Shown here: positions 28,201 through 37,352 of the stretch, one piece after another
Position numbering within the stretch: position 1 is the first letter of the stretch
Layout: every line of letters starts with the position of its first letter
From: Colwellia sp.
GTDB lineage: Bacteria; Pseudomonadota; Gammaproteobacteria; Enterobacterales; Alteromonadaceae
Length of the DNA stretch: 64,000 nucleotides
Assembly: GCA_013215465.1 (NCBI GenBank)
Contig: JABSOW010000010.1
Span: 84,930-148,929, forward strand
Direction of reading: 5' to 3'
The notes under the pieces: generated by a model
The model's input: only the letters and a program-made list of their open reading frames with translations
Told to the model about the DNA's origin: nothing
Database searches by the model: none
Program-made: the position numbers and the translations under genes

Positions 28201-29734
28201 CTGAAGCCAAAGTGATCAGCTCTTCTACCCAACGAGAGGCATACCATTCTTGGAATTGCTGGTGTTGAAATTGCCATGACTTGCCGCCGTTACGATTTAT
28301 CAGAAGATGATATTTTGCCAAAAAATCTAGTATCTTTGGTGGATCTGGGGGAGAAGTAAATTTACCAGCGTTTATTAGGTTTTGAGATGTTGAAGCGATA
28401 GTCTGACAGGCAGAGTCATTTCCTAATCTAGTTGTACCTACTCTAAACATTTCGACGCTCAAAGCCGTCATGTAATTATGATGACATCCATTAAGCTCTT
28501 CTATCAATTCTTCTTTATCATCATTTATATGGGTGCATTTACTTAACAACGCCTCTTTAGTTTCTGGAAGGGAACCGTCACCTTGGTAAACAGAGAGCAG
28601 TATATCAAGATAGAAAGGTGTTTGAGCTATCTGCCTTAGTGCAGTTTTATCATCTATAAGTGCAATGAGTTCATCAGCTTTTTTATCGCCAATAGCATTA
28701 CGTATAATTTCATTCCGTTTATACCTATCCAATCTGTTGAGCGTTACATTCAAGCTCATGTTTAGTTTAGGAGGCAAAGAAACGGATCGTGTAGCTATAA
28801 GAATACCAGAATTAGGGTATTCTTTTTGAAGGTTGCTAATATTGACTCTAGCTTTCCCTAGTTTTTCTCCTGAAAGCTCATTCCATCCATCTATAAAGAA
28901 AGCTAAGTGTCCGTGTCGTGCAAGAGAGCGGATATTTTCTAGGCTAAGATGTTGCTCACTGAATGCATCTGTCTGAGCGATAAACTCAAGAAAATCTTTA
29001 TTATCTGACCAATCGGGAAGAGATAACAAAACGGGAAAAACAGTTTCATCTTTAATCAACATGGAGTTTGCTAACTGGAATAGCGTGGTGGATTTACCAG
29101 CTCCAGGCTCTGCTTCTAATATGATATTATGACCATTTTCCAGAAACTCAATTACGTCTTTATTTGATATAGATCGCTTATTATCAGAGGTTAAGTAGGA
29201 GCCTAGCTCTATAATTGTCCTTGGAATGCCAAGAGCAGGGATTAATTGACCTAGACATTTTCTAGATGCTATCCGAGTTCTTGTATCTATTTCAGAAATT
29301 GTCTGGGGGTAAGAAGCTTTTTCTAAGGTAAAAAGTAAGCGAATTTGTTCAATAGATCTGAGATCGGGTTGTCGTACAATTTCTTCTCTTATAATCTCAA
29401 ATAGCCTGTTCAAGCATTTTTGAAGCTCTCTATTTGGAACAGTAGATAACCCTTCCCCCATATTAGCTAACTTTTCCATGTTGGGCTGGCTGTTCGGGTC
29501 TAAAAAGCTATATAGTTCCTTTTCGAGAGCATCCTTGAACAATTTACTCTTAAATAACTCAGCAAAAGGAACAGGGTACTCCCTTTTAAACTTATCAAGA
29601 GAAAAGCTAATGGCTTTTTTAAAAGCTCTTTTTTCTTTATGCCCTAATCCCCAATGAGGAAATTTTTGCAAAACTCCATCACAGAGCTTACCAATAATCC
29701 AAATAATTAAAATTTCGCCTATCACGATAGCCAT
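25232..29734 (-). CDS. NACHT-domain STAND NTPase
   Basis: A 1500-aa bacterial NLR-like protein. A hydrophobic N-terminal segment (residues 1-16) and a helical region precede the NACHT domain: Walker A EAEPGAGKSTT (207-217), Walker B LAFFIDGWNEL (277-287), a sensor ATRSVSLP (about 315) and the winged-helix region. From about residue 530 on, roughly 900 residues form a helical HEAT/ARM-like superstructure typical of STAND sensors. Proteins of this class detect phage products and then oligomerise to trigger a toxic effector. No effector domain is fused, so the DUF4365 protein encoded directly downstream is the likely effector. The first residues may anchor the protein in the membrane. Confidence 0.82.
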   Translation of the reverse strand: MAIVIGEILIIWIIGKLCDGVLQKFPHWGLGHKEKRAFKKAISFSLDKFKREYPVPFAELFKSKLFKDALEKELYSFLDPNSQPNMEKLANMGEGLSTVPNRELQKCLNRLFEIIREEIVRQPDLRSIEQIRLLFTLEKASYPQTISEIDTRTRIASRKCLGQLIPALGIPRTIIELGSYLTSDNKRSISNKDVIEFLENGHNIILEAEPGAGKSTTLFQLANSMLIKDETVFPVLLSLPDWSDNKDFLEFIAQTDAFSEQHLSLENIRSLARHGHLAFFIDGWNELSGEKLGKARVNISNLQKEYPNSGILIATRSVSLPPKLNMSLNVTLNRLDRYKRNEIIRNAIGDKKADELIALIDDKTALRQIAQTPFYLDILLSVYQGDGSLPETKEALLSKCTHINDDKEELIEELNGCHHNYMTALSVEMFRVGTTRLGNDSACQTIASTSQNLINAGKFTSPPDPPKILDFLAKYHLLINRNGGKSWQFQHQQFQEWYASRWVEELITLASGGSADSLKELREEVLNMPRWEEALFFSIERLAGQEGQQDKLAMVVINALEVDPLLSAEIIALSDKAVWSQVKDTVLEYVNKWHKPEKIDRSLTFMIASGRPEFADKLWPLITHENHQDRLHALSVYKPFRFNCLGDMWQKKLEGYSEGIRDDILSQIAHYGGIEGLDIATEAAIEDPSAKVKKSVLEEAYFRNSPTHLQRIIENASPEVRRYYHQLLIPEEMNEQTKAQAIVFVREDLDSTTKNINRLSIYLKLWKLGVEEIKNELFEILEHLEEEMNPGWGFYELIEQVSKIDKTRTANVLINRATQRGQLSRQAEEFTSYADKEHRQKLVRYFLDKNSVFRDRLQVSGLFQKEEIFLILKKLLVIYNEIYPLPRNNVPKKLIERKRYLEGVLKNTHEQSFVEALIQLNGSRWEIAFVQIKGFCRSLFTGNNENNSTLLKVNHIAQLSGILAWPENRQGDQPDSHRLELPDELSDSFRSVLRNWTDILRNSDNGFGHRHELSEISMVLGRIGNEDDISLINDLLQYDLSYRKNLLQEWERNGMYGPRPNGLSMSFTNLYRRAFEAMPHRKVVEEVTPYLNDFEFFKEAAYIIRHAWFVENGLLSRDTNWSNNSDFSKVSENMKKLENQERADPHPYAENVLNRIEELLPQQEDKKVRGMIFDLSAAIADTEYGNRVNILERVISLEGLGKYACLIKLIQKGEKISAAIIRPCCETIRQKWEEEHWKKTDDWYRVGEWLELLVLSDDPMQVMDLIKDLPEHMPQERTFDRILNGLRYSPSEDAEKTLLALAEAFPELEKNGDWLKAMHDQLTEESHEFFYEILWDPNKAQHFANPTRWSHDPFVNIIEKIIRANPDFRRDFIDKLETLLAHQLSRIIGLIVQRLDDDEEIMQASFLLLRNGGIMPYGIEDYVTRREPIDESSNMFSIVPSSAIEIRKKLLEMSVNDPERNEAARHVLASIDELRDEHGRPENEPRHPCLESGVPWPISI

Positions 29735-29899
29735 ATTTTTATTTTCTTTAAGTTAATTGTTAACGGGCAATATATTTAATATCTTGGCAGCTTAACCTAT
29801 CTTTAGTAACGACCGTTCGTAGCTCTCAAGGATATACCAATATTTTCAGTTGGTTATGTAAAGTATGCTTACAAAGTGATTACAACAAATAGCAGAGCT

Positions 29900-32122
29900 T
29901 CAATCATTGTTCGATTCACAGATGTGTGGAATCTTCAGTTTAAGCCAATTCTGAGTTGCATCAATATCAAACGCTCGACACCCATAACCAACATTAAGTA
30001 GCTCTTCAGGTAAAAACTCATCATATTTTTCTATTTTCTTTTCAACAACCAATTTTGCCAACTCTGTGTTGGACGAAAGACCTTGCTGAGTCAGTTCGTA
30101 TAAACAAGCGACTACGCTTTCCGCATTTGATTTTTCTACTTCAATTACACCAGCATAAGCTCCGGCTGAAAATCCTTTTTGTGTGAGTAAGGCAACAAGA
30201 GTATTAACCACTTTATCGCCCATCCATGTAAAGATACATGTGCTATTTCCATTCTGGATGATTGATGTGCTCTTTAAATTTGCATGATTAAAATAATCTA
30301 TTGCTTCACTAAATAATTCTTTCGCCTTAGTATCAATAAAGTCTACTTTTTGATTTCCAATTGATATTCGATAATCACCTTCCCTTAAAATATTGAACAT
30401 TTCTTGTCTTACTTTGTCATGAATAGACATCCCTTCACCGCCAAATTTTGGAGGCTTACCACCTTTTGTTTTTTCAACACGAATAACTTTTTTATCGGAA
30501 TCAACATCAATAACTTTCCACCTACGACCACTGAAAATTATATGCTGTCCTTCCATAATTAGTGAGTCTATTGGTAAAGTTCCCAATGATTTATTTCCCA
30601 CTAAAACTCGATATTCTTCAGGTGTTTTAAATACAGCATAAAAAGAATAGTGACCTACCAAGCGTTCTCCTAAAACACCTAACACCAACTCTCCACTAGA
30701 AAGCTGAGTTAAAAGTTCCGATTTACCCATATGGCTCAACAATATTTTAAAATGTTTAATCGATGTATGTTGAAATGGTCCATTCTTACAGAGTAATTCA
30801 AAAATTTGATCTGCTCTTACTCCTCCCCATTGAGCAATGGTTGCAAGAACTTGATGAAGTAATGTTGAAAAGTGCATTAAACTGTCGTCTGCTGGCTCAA
30901 ACCATTTACTTTCAATTAATAGCCTGATCATCGCTAACGATTGAATTAACTCTAGACGCAAGCAATCAACTATATTGGATTTTTCACTTAGCTCATTTTC
31001 TGCGATTAACATTCGTAGAATAGCAGGAGAACCTCTTCTTCCTGACCGCCCCATTCGCTGACGTAAGCTAGAAACAGAGTGCGGAGCCGTAACTTGTACA
31101 ACAGAATTTACCTTTCCTATATCAATACCTAACTCAAGTGTCATGGTACACACCGCTGTTGTGGGTAGCGTTTCTTTTTGAAGACGAGCTTCTAGCTCTT
31201 CTCTTATTTCCTTAGATAACGAGCCATGATGAGGATAAAATTCATTAGGCACAATATTCTGTTCACAAAAATCAGTAAGCTGCGCGGCAATACTTTCTGT
31301 TCTTTTTCTACTATTCGCAAAGACTAAATGGGAGTCTCCTCGACACAAATCATATACCTTTTGACATATCTGATATTCGGCAGTATCTCGTTCATCATCA
31401 GCTTTAAGGTCAAGTGGTTCAACATATCCTTGAACTTGTACCTTAAACGTAGATTGACTTTTAGTACTAGTGATAATTTCGCAAGACAATGTTTGATTAG
31501 GGCGAAGTAGATGTGGCACTTTATCTAATTCTCCTAATGTTGCGCTCAAAGCAACACGGGGAATTGGACTATAAAACTTTCCCAATAAGTGTTCTATCCT
31601 ATTAAGAATAGAAAGAAGGTGATGCCCACGTTCTGAACCTATAAAAGCATGGAATTCATCAATAACAATATATCTTAAATTCGAAAATGCCTGCTTAGTC
31701 CACCCAGCCTCTCGTACCAATAACGATTCAAGAGACTCAGGTGTTATAAGCAATATTCCTGACGGCTTCTTCTTCGCTTTCGATTTCTTAGATTGAGGGC
31801 TATCACCATGCCAAGGGGTAACCTCCATATCTAACATGTCACAGAGACTTTCTAAACGCCTATATTGATCGTTAATTAATGCTTTTAAAGGACTTATGTA
31901 AAGAATACCGAAACCATCATCTAAGTCGGCTATAGCACTACAGGCTGGTAAAAAAAAAGCCTCAGTCTTCCCTGATGCTGTTGAAGCACTGATTAATACA
32001 TCTTTCTTACCTTCTAAAATAGGAAGAATGGCTTTTTTCTGAATTTCTCTTAAGTCTGGCCAACCTTGTTTAAAAAGCCATTTCTGTACTCTAGTATCCA
32101 GATGTTTATATGCATCCATCAT
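29900..32122 (-). CDS. brxHI: Lhr-type DEAD/DEAH helicase, BrxHI-like
   Basis: A 740-aa superfamily 2 helicase. Motif I is SASTASGKTEA (45-55), motif II is DEFH (155-158), motif III is ALSATLGE and motif VI is RQRMGRSGRRGS. The DEFH box, the GSERGHHLL continuation and the domain order place it with Lhr-like helicases, the BrxHI type seen beside BrxD in BREX type 2 and related loci. It is last in a four-gene operon and overlaps the brxD gene by 4 bases (ATGA). The other BREX genes (pglX, pglZ, brxC) are absent here, so this is not a complete BREX system. Confidence 0.82.
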   Translation of the reverse strand: MMDAYKHLDTRVQKWLFKQGWPDLREIQKKAILPILEGKKDVLISASTASGKTEAFFLPACSAIADLDDGFGILYISPLKALINDQYRRLESLCDMLDMEVTPWHGDSPQSKKSKAKKKPSGILLITPESLESLLVREAGWTKQAFSNLRYIVIDEFHAFIGSERGHHLLSILNRIEHLLGKFYSPIPRVALSATLGELDKVPHLLRPNQTLSCEIITSTKSQSTFKVQVQGYVEPLDLKADDERDTAEYQICQKVYDLCRGDSHLVFANSRKRTESIAAQLTDFCEQNIVPNEFYPHHGSLSKEIREELEARLQKETLPTTAVCTMTLELGIDIGKVNSVVQVTAPHSVSSLRQRMGRSGRRGSPAILRMLIAENELSEKSNIVDCLRLELIQSLAMIRLLIESKWFEPADDSLMHFSTLLHQVLATIAQWGGVRADQIFELLCKNGPFQHTSIKHFKILLSHMGKSELLTQLSSGELVLGVLGERLVGHYSFYAVFKTPEEYRVLVGNKSLGTLPIDSLIMEGQHIIFSGRRWKVIDVDSDKKVIRVEKTKGGKPPKFGGEGMSIHDKVRQEMFNILREGDYRISIGNQKVDFIDTKAKELFSEAIDYFNHANLKSTSIIQNGNSTCIFTWMGDKVVNTLVALLTQKGFSAGAYAGVIEVEKSNAESVVACLYELTQQGLSSNTELAKLVVEKKIEKYDEFLPEELLNVGYGCRAFDIDATQNWLKLKIPHICESNND

Positions 32123-33438
32123 AGAGAAAAGTTTGCCAACCCGTCAGGACTCTCTTCAGTTTCACTTTCGACATCAAGTGTCATATCACTGGGTTTTTCT
32201 TCTTCAACAGTCAATTTTTTAATCAATTCAGACCACTGAATAGAAGGATTTTGTTCGAGTACAGCTAACATATCCAGAAAGGTTTTTATCGTATTTCTTG
32301 GCGTTCTGAAATAAGCTTCCCCGATCGTCTGGCTACAGTGGTGTAAAAAAGATTTTAGTGCATCATCAGGAATGAGGTAATTGGCGCTATCACCACCTGC
32401 AAAGACATGCCGTAAGTTCTTTAACAGTATGTATAGTTCTTCTGGTGTCAAACTGGCTAGGTGGAGTGCCGGAGAAGAATAATCAATTACTCCAGCCCTT
32501 TGAGCAAAGGTATTTTCTGCAAGTCGAGTTTGAAGTGCTTCATAGCTATATAACCCTTTTCTTGGATCTAATAAAAACTCTGGCGTTCCCCCTAGTAAGA
32601 ACCCTATATATTCAGCACTTCCTTGTAAGCAATCATTTAAAATTCTAAGAATTTGTTCATAATTTGAAGTGCGAGCTTGTGTGCTATTTAGCTTATATAA
32701 ATTAACCATCTCATCAAGATTAACAAGAAGCCCTTGATAACCTGCTTGACGTACAAATAGACTCATCAATTTCAAAGCATCATAAAAAGAAGAATCAGAA
32801 ATGATGGTTCTCACACCGAGGTCTTTTCGTGCATCTGTTTTAGTTGCATATTCGGCACGTAACCAGCGTATGGCATTGGACTTTAACAATTCATCACCTT
32901 GCTCATGTCCATTCCAATATGCTTCAATCACTTTAGCAAAATCATAACCACCAACTAGCTCAGATAATAGCGACAACCTTTCATGGATAATGTCTGTTAC
33001 GCTCTCGTTTTTTGCATCTGCCTCTTTACAAGCTTCAGTAATAAAGCGTTCAACTACACTTGTAAGGGCGTTACCATCGGGTTTGTTACGAGTTGATAAA
33101 TTTCTCATCAGCTCTGAATATAGATTTCTAGCTTGCCCTGATGATGCATGGATTCGTCGATCAGGTGCCAAATCAGCGTTTACAGTCACAAGTTTTTTTT
33201 CTAACGCAATAGATCGCACAACACTTAAAAAGAAAGTTTTCCCTGAGCCATATTCGCCAATAATCAATCTAAATGCTGAGCCACCATCACAAATTTTTTC
33301 GATGTCTTTATAAAGTGCCTCAAGTTCCTTCGAGCGTCCAACTTGAATATGTTGAATTCCTATTTTAGGAGTTACGCCAGACTTCAAAGATTGAATGATC
33401 GCATCTTTTTCTTTTGCTCTAATACGCTTTTGAGACAT
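32119..33438 (-). CDS. brxD: BrxD-like ATP-binding protein (DUF2791)
   Basis: A 439-aa P-loop ATPase of the BREX BrxD/DUF2791 family. It opens with a conserved segment (IIQSLKSGVTP...GIQHIQVGR), has Walker A GEYGSGKTFF (61-70) and a Walker B-like LLVNLDEMVNLYK strand. Sensor residues follow in FLLGGTPEFL. Such proteins are AAA-type ATPases that work with the neighbouring helicase on DNA. The start is 7 bases after the TerB-type gene, and its end overlaps the helicase start, so the three products are made in coupled fashion. Confidence 0.85.
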   Translation of the reverse strand: MSQKRIRAKEKDAIIQSLKSGVTPKIGIQHIQVGRSKELEALYKDIEKICDGGSAFRLIIGEYGSGKTFFLSVVRSIALEKKLVTVNADLAPDRRIHASSGQARNLYSELMRNLSTRNKPDGNALTSVVERFITEACKEADAKNESVTDIIHERLSLLSELVGGYDFAKVIEAYWNGHEQGDELLKSNAIRWLRAEYATKTDARKDLGVRTIISDSSFYDALKLMSLFVRQAGYQGLLVNLDEMVNLYKLNSTQARTSNYEQILRILNDCLQGSAEYIGFLLGGTPEFLLDPRKGLYSYEALQTRLAENTFAQRAGVIDYSSPALHLASLTPEELYILLKNLRHVFAGGDSANYLIPDDALKSFLHHCSQTIGEAYFRTPRNTIKTFLDMLAVLEQNPSIQWSELIKKLTVEEEKPSDMTLDVESETEESPDGLANFSL

Positions 33439-33445
33439 AACTAAC

Positions 33446-35713
33446 TTATCCTTTTAATTCTTCAACAATTTCAATATCTACATAAATATCATCGTCATCT
33501 TCAAGCACTGGTGCATCAACAACATCAAACGACCAATCGTTAATTGTTTCAATTGCTCCATCGACCATTAACCCCAACTTCTGACAAAGTTCCAGCACTT
33601 CTTTTCTGGCCCACTGATCTTTAACTATAAGCTCTTGATACAGAGTGTTATGCGAAGTGTCTAGCATACTGGCAGCCTGGTTAGACGTTGTTAATATTTG
33701 TTCTTCTTTCTGAGGTGGCTCTTCGTCAACAAATATAGATCCAAGCATACTTTGAACCTCAGATGTTTCTGATTCATGTAAGGCCAATAGCTCCTCATCT
33801 AAAGTAAATCCTGTTTTATCTGCTGTTCTTGACACCTCTTTTGGTACTAAAGTTGACGATTTACTTGAAGAAACATTATGAATGTCACTAGTCACAAGTG
33901 ATTTGTCTAAACCTAAAGCTACATATAACTTTTCTAATTGTTTAATTTCTGAGGGATCTATTTTTCCATCCGCTAATGCTACAGTTAGTAAAATGTGGCT
34001 AACAACTGATTTTGCTTTGGTATCCAACTTCCCTAATCGTGCTTTCAAACCATTCATATTGGCAGGCGAATTTAACCTCCATGTTAGGTATGCATGTAGT
34101 GATTTTTTCTCTGTTGGTGATATTTTGATATCATGATTGATAAGTTGATGGAGTACATTCAATTCATCTTCATCTAAGTGAGAATCAATATTTGCGACCA
34201 TTGCCCCTAGACGAAGTGCCATTCCAATTTCATTAAAAGCTTTAGATGGTTCGAAATACTCGCCATGACCTTCAGTAAATAGTACCAATTTACCGTCAAG
34301 TGAAGGCTTTGCATTGTGATATCTTGAATCAGGCGCTATTCCAAACCCTGCTTTTGTAGAGAGATTTTGAATTAACTCTAGTTCTTTCTTATTTATTTTT
34401 TCAGGTAGAGATATTCCCATTTGTGCCCAAAAATCTGAAACTGAAACTAAACCAGCATCATTTTGAATAGCAGCATTAGCCCACATTTTAAAATTACTTA
34501 TAAACGAAGATGAATTCTCGTTAATTAATTCATCAGGCAGTAATAAAATTGCAGCAACATCTTTGCTAGAAGTGCCTTTCTTACCTAGGTAACGACTATA
34601 TGGCTCTAATTCATCAGTACATGCATCAGCAATTGCAATTAGCTTTTTAGTTGGCCCTTTAAGCATACTAGGATCTGGAAGTTCTTTTTGATCTATTGTA
34701 ACGCCTCTAATAGTGTTGCTAGCAGGCCAATATTGGATATCTAGTTTTGTTTTATTAGGTTTGACTACAAAGCCTTCAACATATTTTTTTACATATTTAG
34801 ATTTAAACAACTGAGCAAACTTATCATTACATCGACGGGCTGGTGTTCTCAATGAATATTCGGGGTAGTAATGAGTCCACGCTAGAGCGATCTCTGGAGA
34901 GATAGGCTCTCCCTTAGAAACAGAGGTAGAAAGGTTGAATTTGAACAATAGTGAATTATTGTTTAACGAATAGTCTTCAGGAGATAGATATACAATTTCT
35001 GGTCTAACTAAGCACATTAATTCAAGCAAGCGACTAGCATAGTTTGAGAAGGAGCGACTATCCCCATAAATACTCTTTAACCTTAAAACTTCATTGAATA
35101 TCGCTTTATATTCAATATCATCTACTTTACCTTGTGCTGCATCGACCGTGACTCGTCTTTCAATACCATAAAAATAAATAAACACATAGCCAATAGATGT
35201 AGAAGGATCATTTCTGCTACTGAATAACCAGTCAATATAAGCCCCTCTAGCCTTTGGTGATAAGGTTATATATTTTGGCCAATACCCTAAACTGTCATCA
35301 GTGAATAAGTAATTTGTAACTTCAACTTGAAGAGTATCATCAACTAGTGAAGCTTCAGTTTCTTGGTTACTAAAGTAGCTAGAATCGGTATCTAGAGCTT
35401 TTAATATACCGCCATAATAGAAATTTCCTTTGGACAAAACTTTGCCATTTATTTCTACAGTCTCATTCTCATTAATCCATCTACCAGGTAATTTATTTTT
35501 ACTTTTTTCTTCTTCGTAACCATGAGAAATAGTAAATGTAGCTAAATTGTCATCATCTTCCATGTTTCTATTCGAGGAATAAACTTGAGGGGAGTTTTGT
35601 GTTACCACAGTTTTAGTCCTTGGCTTATTAGATTGAACTTTACCCTTAGGCTTTGAACTACTGAATATTTTATATATGACAAAACACACACCAATAAAAA
35701 ATAGTAACTCCAT
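33446..35713 (-). CDS. TerB-N/TerB/TerB-C protein with N-terminal membrane anchor
   Basis: A 755-aa protein. Residues 1-17 (MELLFFIGVCFVIYKIF) form a membrane anchor, followed by a basic linker. TerB-N-like sequence begins near WINENETVEINGKVLSKGNF (about 78-97). A TerB module with its metal-binding acidic motif lies near 555-605 (HILLTVALADGKIDPSEIKQ), and a TerB-C-like segment closes the protein. TerB domains are linked to tellurite resistance and to membrane-associated DNA-processing and stress systems, where TerB-N/TerB-C proteins have been noted near helicases and ATPases. Here it probably tethers the BrxD-helicase pair to the membrane. It starts 46 bases after the NYN gene. Confidence 0.78.
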   Translation of the reverse strand: MELLFFIGVCFVIYKIFSSSKPKGKVQSNKPRTKTVVTQNSPQVYSSNRNMEDDDNLATFTISHGYEEEKSKNKLPGRWINENETVEINGKVLSKGNFYYGGILKALDTDSSYFSNQETEASLVDDTLQVEVTNYLFTDDSLGYWPKYITLSPKARGAYIDWLFSSRNDPSTSIGYVFIYFYGIERRVTVDAAQGKVDDIEYKAIFNEVLRLKSIYGDSRSFSNYASRLLELMCLVRPEIVYLSPEDYSLNNNSLLFKFNLSTSVSKGEPISPEIALAWTHYYPEYSLRTPARRCNDKFAQLFKSKYVKKYVEGFVVKPNKTKLDIQYWPASNTIRGVTIDQKELPDPSMLKGPTKKLIAIADACTDELEPYSRYLGKKGTSSKDVAAILLLPDELINENSSSFISNFKMWANAAIQNDAGLVSVSDFWAQMGISLPEKINKKELELIQNLSTKAGFGIAPDSRYHNAKPSLDGKLVLFTEGHGEYFEPSKAFNEIGMALRLGAMVANIDSHLDEDELNVLHQLINHDIKISPTEKKSLHAYLTWRLNSPANMNGLKARLGKLDTKAKSVVSHILLTVALADGKIDPSEIKQLEKLYVALGLDKSLVTSDIHNVSSSKSSTLVPKEVSRTADKTGFTLDEELLALHESETSEVQSMLGSIFVDEEPPQKEEQILTTSNQAASMLDTSHNTLYQELIVKDQWARKEVLELCQKLGLMVDGAIETINDWSFDVVDAPVLEDDDDIYVDIEIVEELKG

Positions 35714-35759
35714 CTTTTCCCTCCCAAAAATACATTTATTTTATATTAGCATGTCATCA

Positions 35760-36482
35760 TTAAACTGTTCTATTTGGTTTAATGCGCTTCTTATCTCTTA
35801 CCCAGGTAACAGAGCCATTGGTTTGCTTCATTTCAAATAAATCTATTGAAGCAAATAGATCACTAAGCTTTTTAAACCCATAGTTTCTTTGGTCAAAAGA
35901 GGCGTGATTAGAAATGTGTTTTCCAATAGGTCCTAAATTAGCCCAGCCATCATCATCTTCGGATGATTCTACGGCTTGGCGGAGCATATTCATTAGCTTG
36001 GTATCACACTTGATGTGTGCTTCTGATTTTTGTTTGGACTTATCTTGATTGTGTATTTCATCTAAATACAAAAATTTTGAACAGCTATTAACAAATGCCA
36101 TTGGCGCTTTACGTTCACCAAAGCCTATAACAAATTTGCCGTCAGCTAATGCGCGAGTCACTAGTGGTGTGAAGTCGCAATCAGAAGAAACGAGACAGAT
36201 GGTATCAACATCTTTGGTATATAAAATATCCATTGCATCAATAACAAGCGCAATATCAGTGGCATTTTTGCCTTTGGTCAAATCAAACTGCTGGATTGGT
36301 TGAATGGCGTATTCGTGAAGCACATCTTCCCATGGCTTGATACATGGGCTTTTCCAGTTACCGTAGGCCTTACGAATATTGACAACGCCATAGCGTGCTA
36401 GCTCAGAAAGTATGATGTCTATTTTGGCGGCTGGCGCATTGTCTGCATCGATGAATAATGCGATTTTTTCCTTATCCTTCAA
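35760..36482 (-). CDS. NYN-domain RNase with OST-HTH/LOTUS domain
   Basis: A 240-aa protein. The NYN (PIN-like) nuclease domain shows the acidic set FIDADN (10-15), ATDIALVIDAMDI (about 75-87) and LVSSDCDF (about 98-105). The C-terminal 75 residues form an OST-HTH/LOTUS domain (GWANLGPIGKHISN...NYGFKKLSDLF...). LabA/DUF88-type proteins of this layout act on RNA in the cytoplasm. It is the first gene of the four-gene operon with TerB, BrxD and the helicase; the promoter must lie in the 230-base gap upstream. Whether it belongs functionally to the system or is a separate gene upstream of it is open. Confidence 0.85.
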   Translation of the reverse strand: MKDKEKIALFIDADNAPAAKIDIILSELARYGVVNIRKAYGNWKSPCIKPWEDVLHEYAIQPIQQFDLTKGKNATDIALVIDAMDILYTKDVDTICLVSSDCDFTPLVTRALADGKFVIGFGERKAPMAFVNSCSKFLYLDEIHNQDKSKQKSEAHIKCDTKLMNMLRQAVESSEDDDGWANLGPIGKHISNHASFDQRNYGFKKLSDLFASIDLFEMKQTNGSVTWVRDKKRIKPNRTV

Positions 36483-36715
36483 ACGTGACTCCTTTTCAAC
36501 GTTACGAACATTTCCTTAATAGTACATTTATGCCATATCAGTATGAAATAGCAACGTTTCTTTTGTAGAGATAGGATTATTAGTTGTTTTAAAACAAATT
36601 TCTGGGTCTATTAACAGCAAACTAACAGTTAGATGGTTGTATTTCACTTAATGATTATCACCGGATCTAAATTCTTCAGCTACATTTAATGTACGACCAA
36701 GACATAAGCTAAAAC

Positions 36716-36910
36716 ATGAAAAAACTAACGCCGGAACAATTAACTTTTGATGCACTAGATAGCCGTTGGGATCCCAATGGCAGAAATATTTATAGCAACA
36801 TGACGCTTGATGATTTGTTGTTAGTTGCTAAACGGTCTCATCAGTTGAAACAAAGAACCCACCGTCACTCAATGCATGATTCTTCAAAAGATGAGAATCA
36901 CGAGTCATAA
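36716..36910 (+). CDS. Small hypothetical protein
   Basis: A 64-aa frame (MKKLTPEQLTFDALDSRW...), acidic at the N-terminal side and His/Arg-rich at the end. It lacks a clear ribosome-binding site and overlaps an opposing open stretch that also reads as protein, so only one of the two is real. I see no family. Confidence 0.3.
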   Translation: MKKLTPEQLTFDALDSRWDPNGRNIYSNMTLDDLLLVAKRSHQLKQRTHRHSMHDSSKDENHES

Positions 36911-37103
36911 GGTCAAAAACCTTTTCTCTTTTATTACCTATTTTTTTAATCAACCGGTTATAACGATTACGGTACAAGTCTGGTCGATTTTCCTCTTTTT
37001 CCGCTTTGCTTTCTTGATATTCGTTTTGCATCTCAACAAACGTCTGACTATCTAGCCTAATCAAAACAGTCCAGTCTAAATCAAATTGACCTGGCTTAAT
37101 CCC
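36828..37103 (-). pseudogene. Possible decayed gene, unknown family
   Basis: About 90 codons reading GIKPGQFDLDWTVLIRLDSQ, then charged helical sequence ending SDGGFFVSTDETV. There is a stop directly upstream and no start, so it looks like the 3' part of a lost gene. The composition is protein-like, but I recognise no family. Confidence 0.3.
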
Positions 37104-37189
37104 CTATTTTTCCGAGCCTGGATAGGCATGGTGGTTGTTATGCCAGCTTTCACCTTAACTTAACCTAACCTCTCCTTTCTTAATATTGG

Positions 37190-37222
37190 AAAAAAAAAGG
37201 CGAATCAATTACGATTCGCCTT
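37190..37222 (-). terminator. Strong rho-independent terminator
   Basis: On the minus strand a perfect 10-bp stem (AAGGCGAATC / GATTCGCCTT) with a 6-base loop is followed by nine Ts. No intact minus-strand gene ends just before it; it may belong to a gene lost when this segment decayed. Confidence 0.8.
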
Positions 37223-37284
37223 CCAATAACCCTCAGCAAGAGGTTTCAACTAGATCGATTGTGCTCAGCTTTTACTATTTTTAC

Positions 37285-37331
37285 TTTCAAACTCTATTAA
37301 AGTTTCAAACTTGTTTTCGGAGTTTCAAACT
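37285..37331. repeat. Three TTTCAAACT repeats, 18-20 base spacing
   Basis: Copies start at 37285, 37303 and 37323; the last two share the longer AGTTTCAAACTT. The helical-turn spacing suggests a binding-site array. Confidence 0.55.
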
Positions 37332-37352
37332 TTATTCGAATTTGACATTTAT

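Noticed and set aside
29900..36482. A complete BREX system
   Set aside because: Only BrxD- and BrxHI-like proteins are present. There is no PglX methyltransferase, PglZ, BrxC or BrxA/B in the window.
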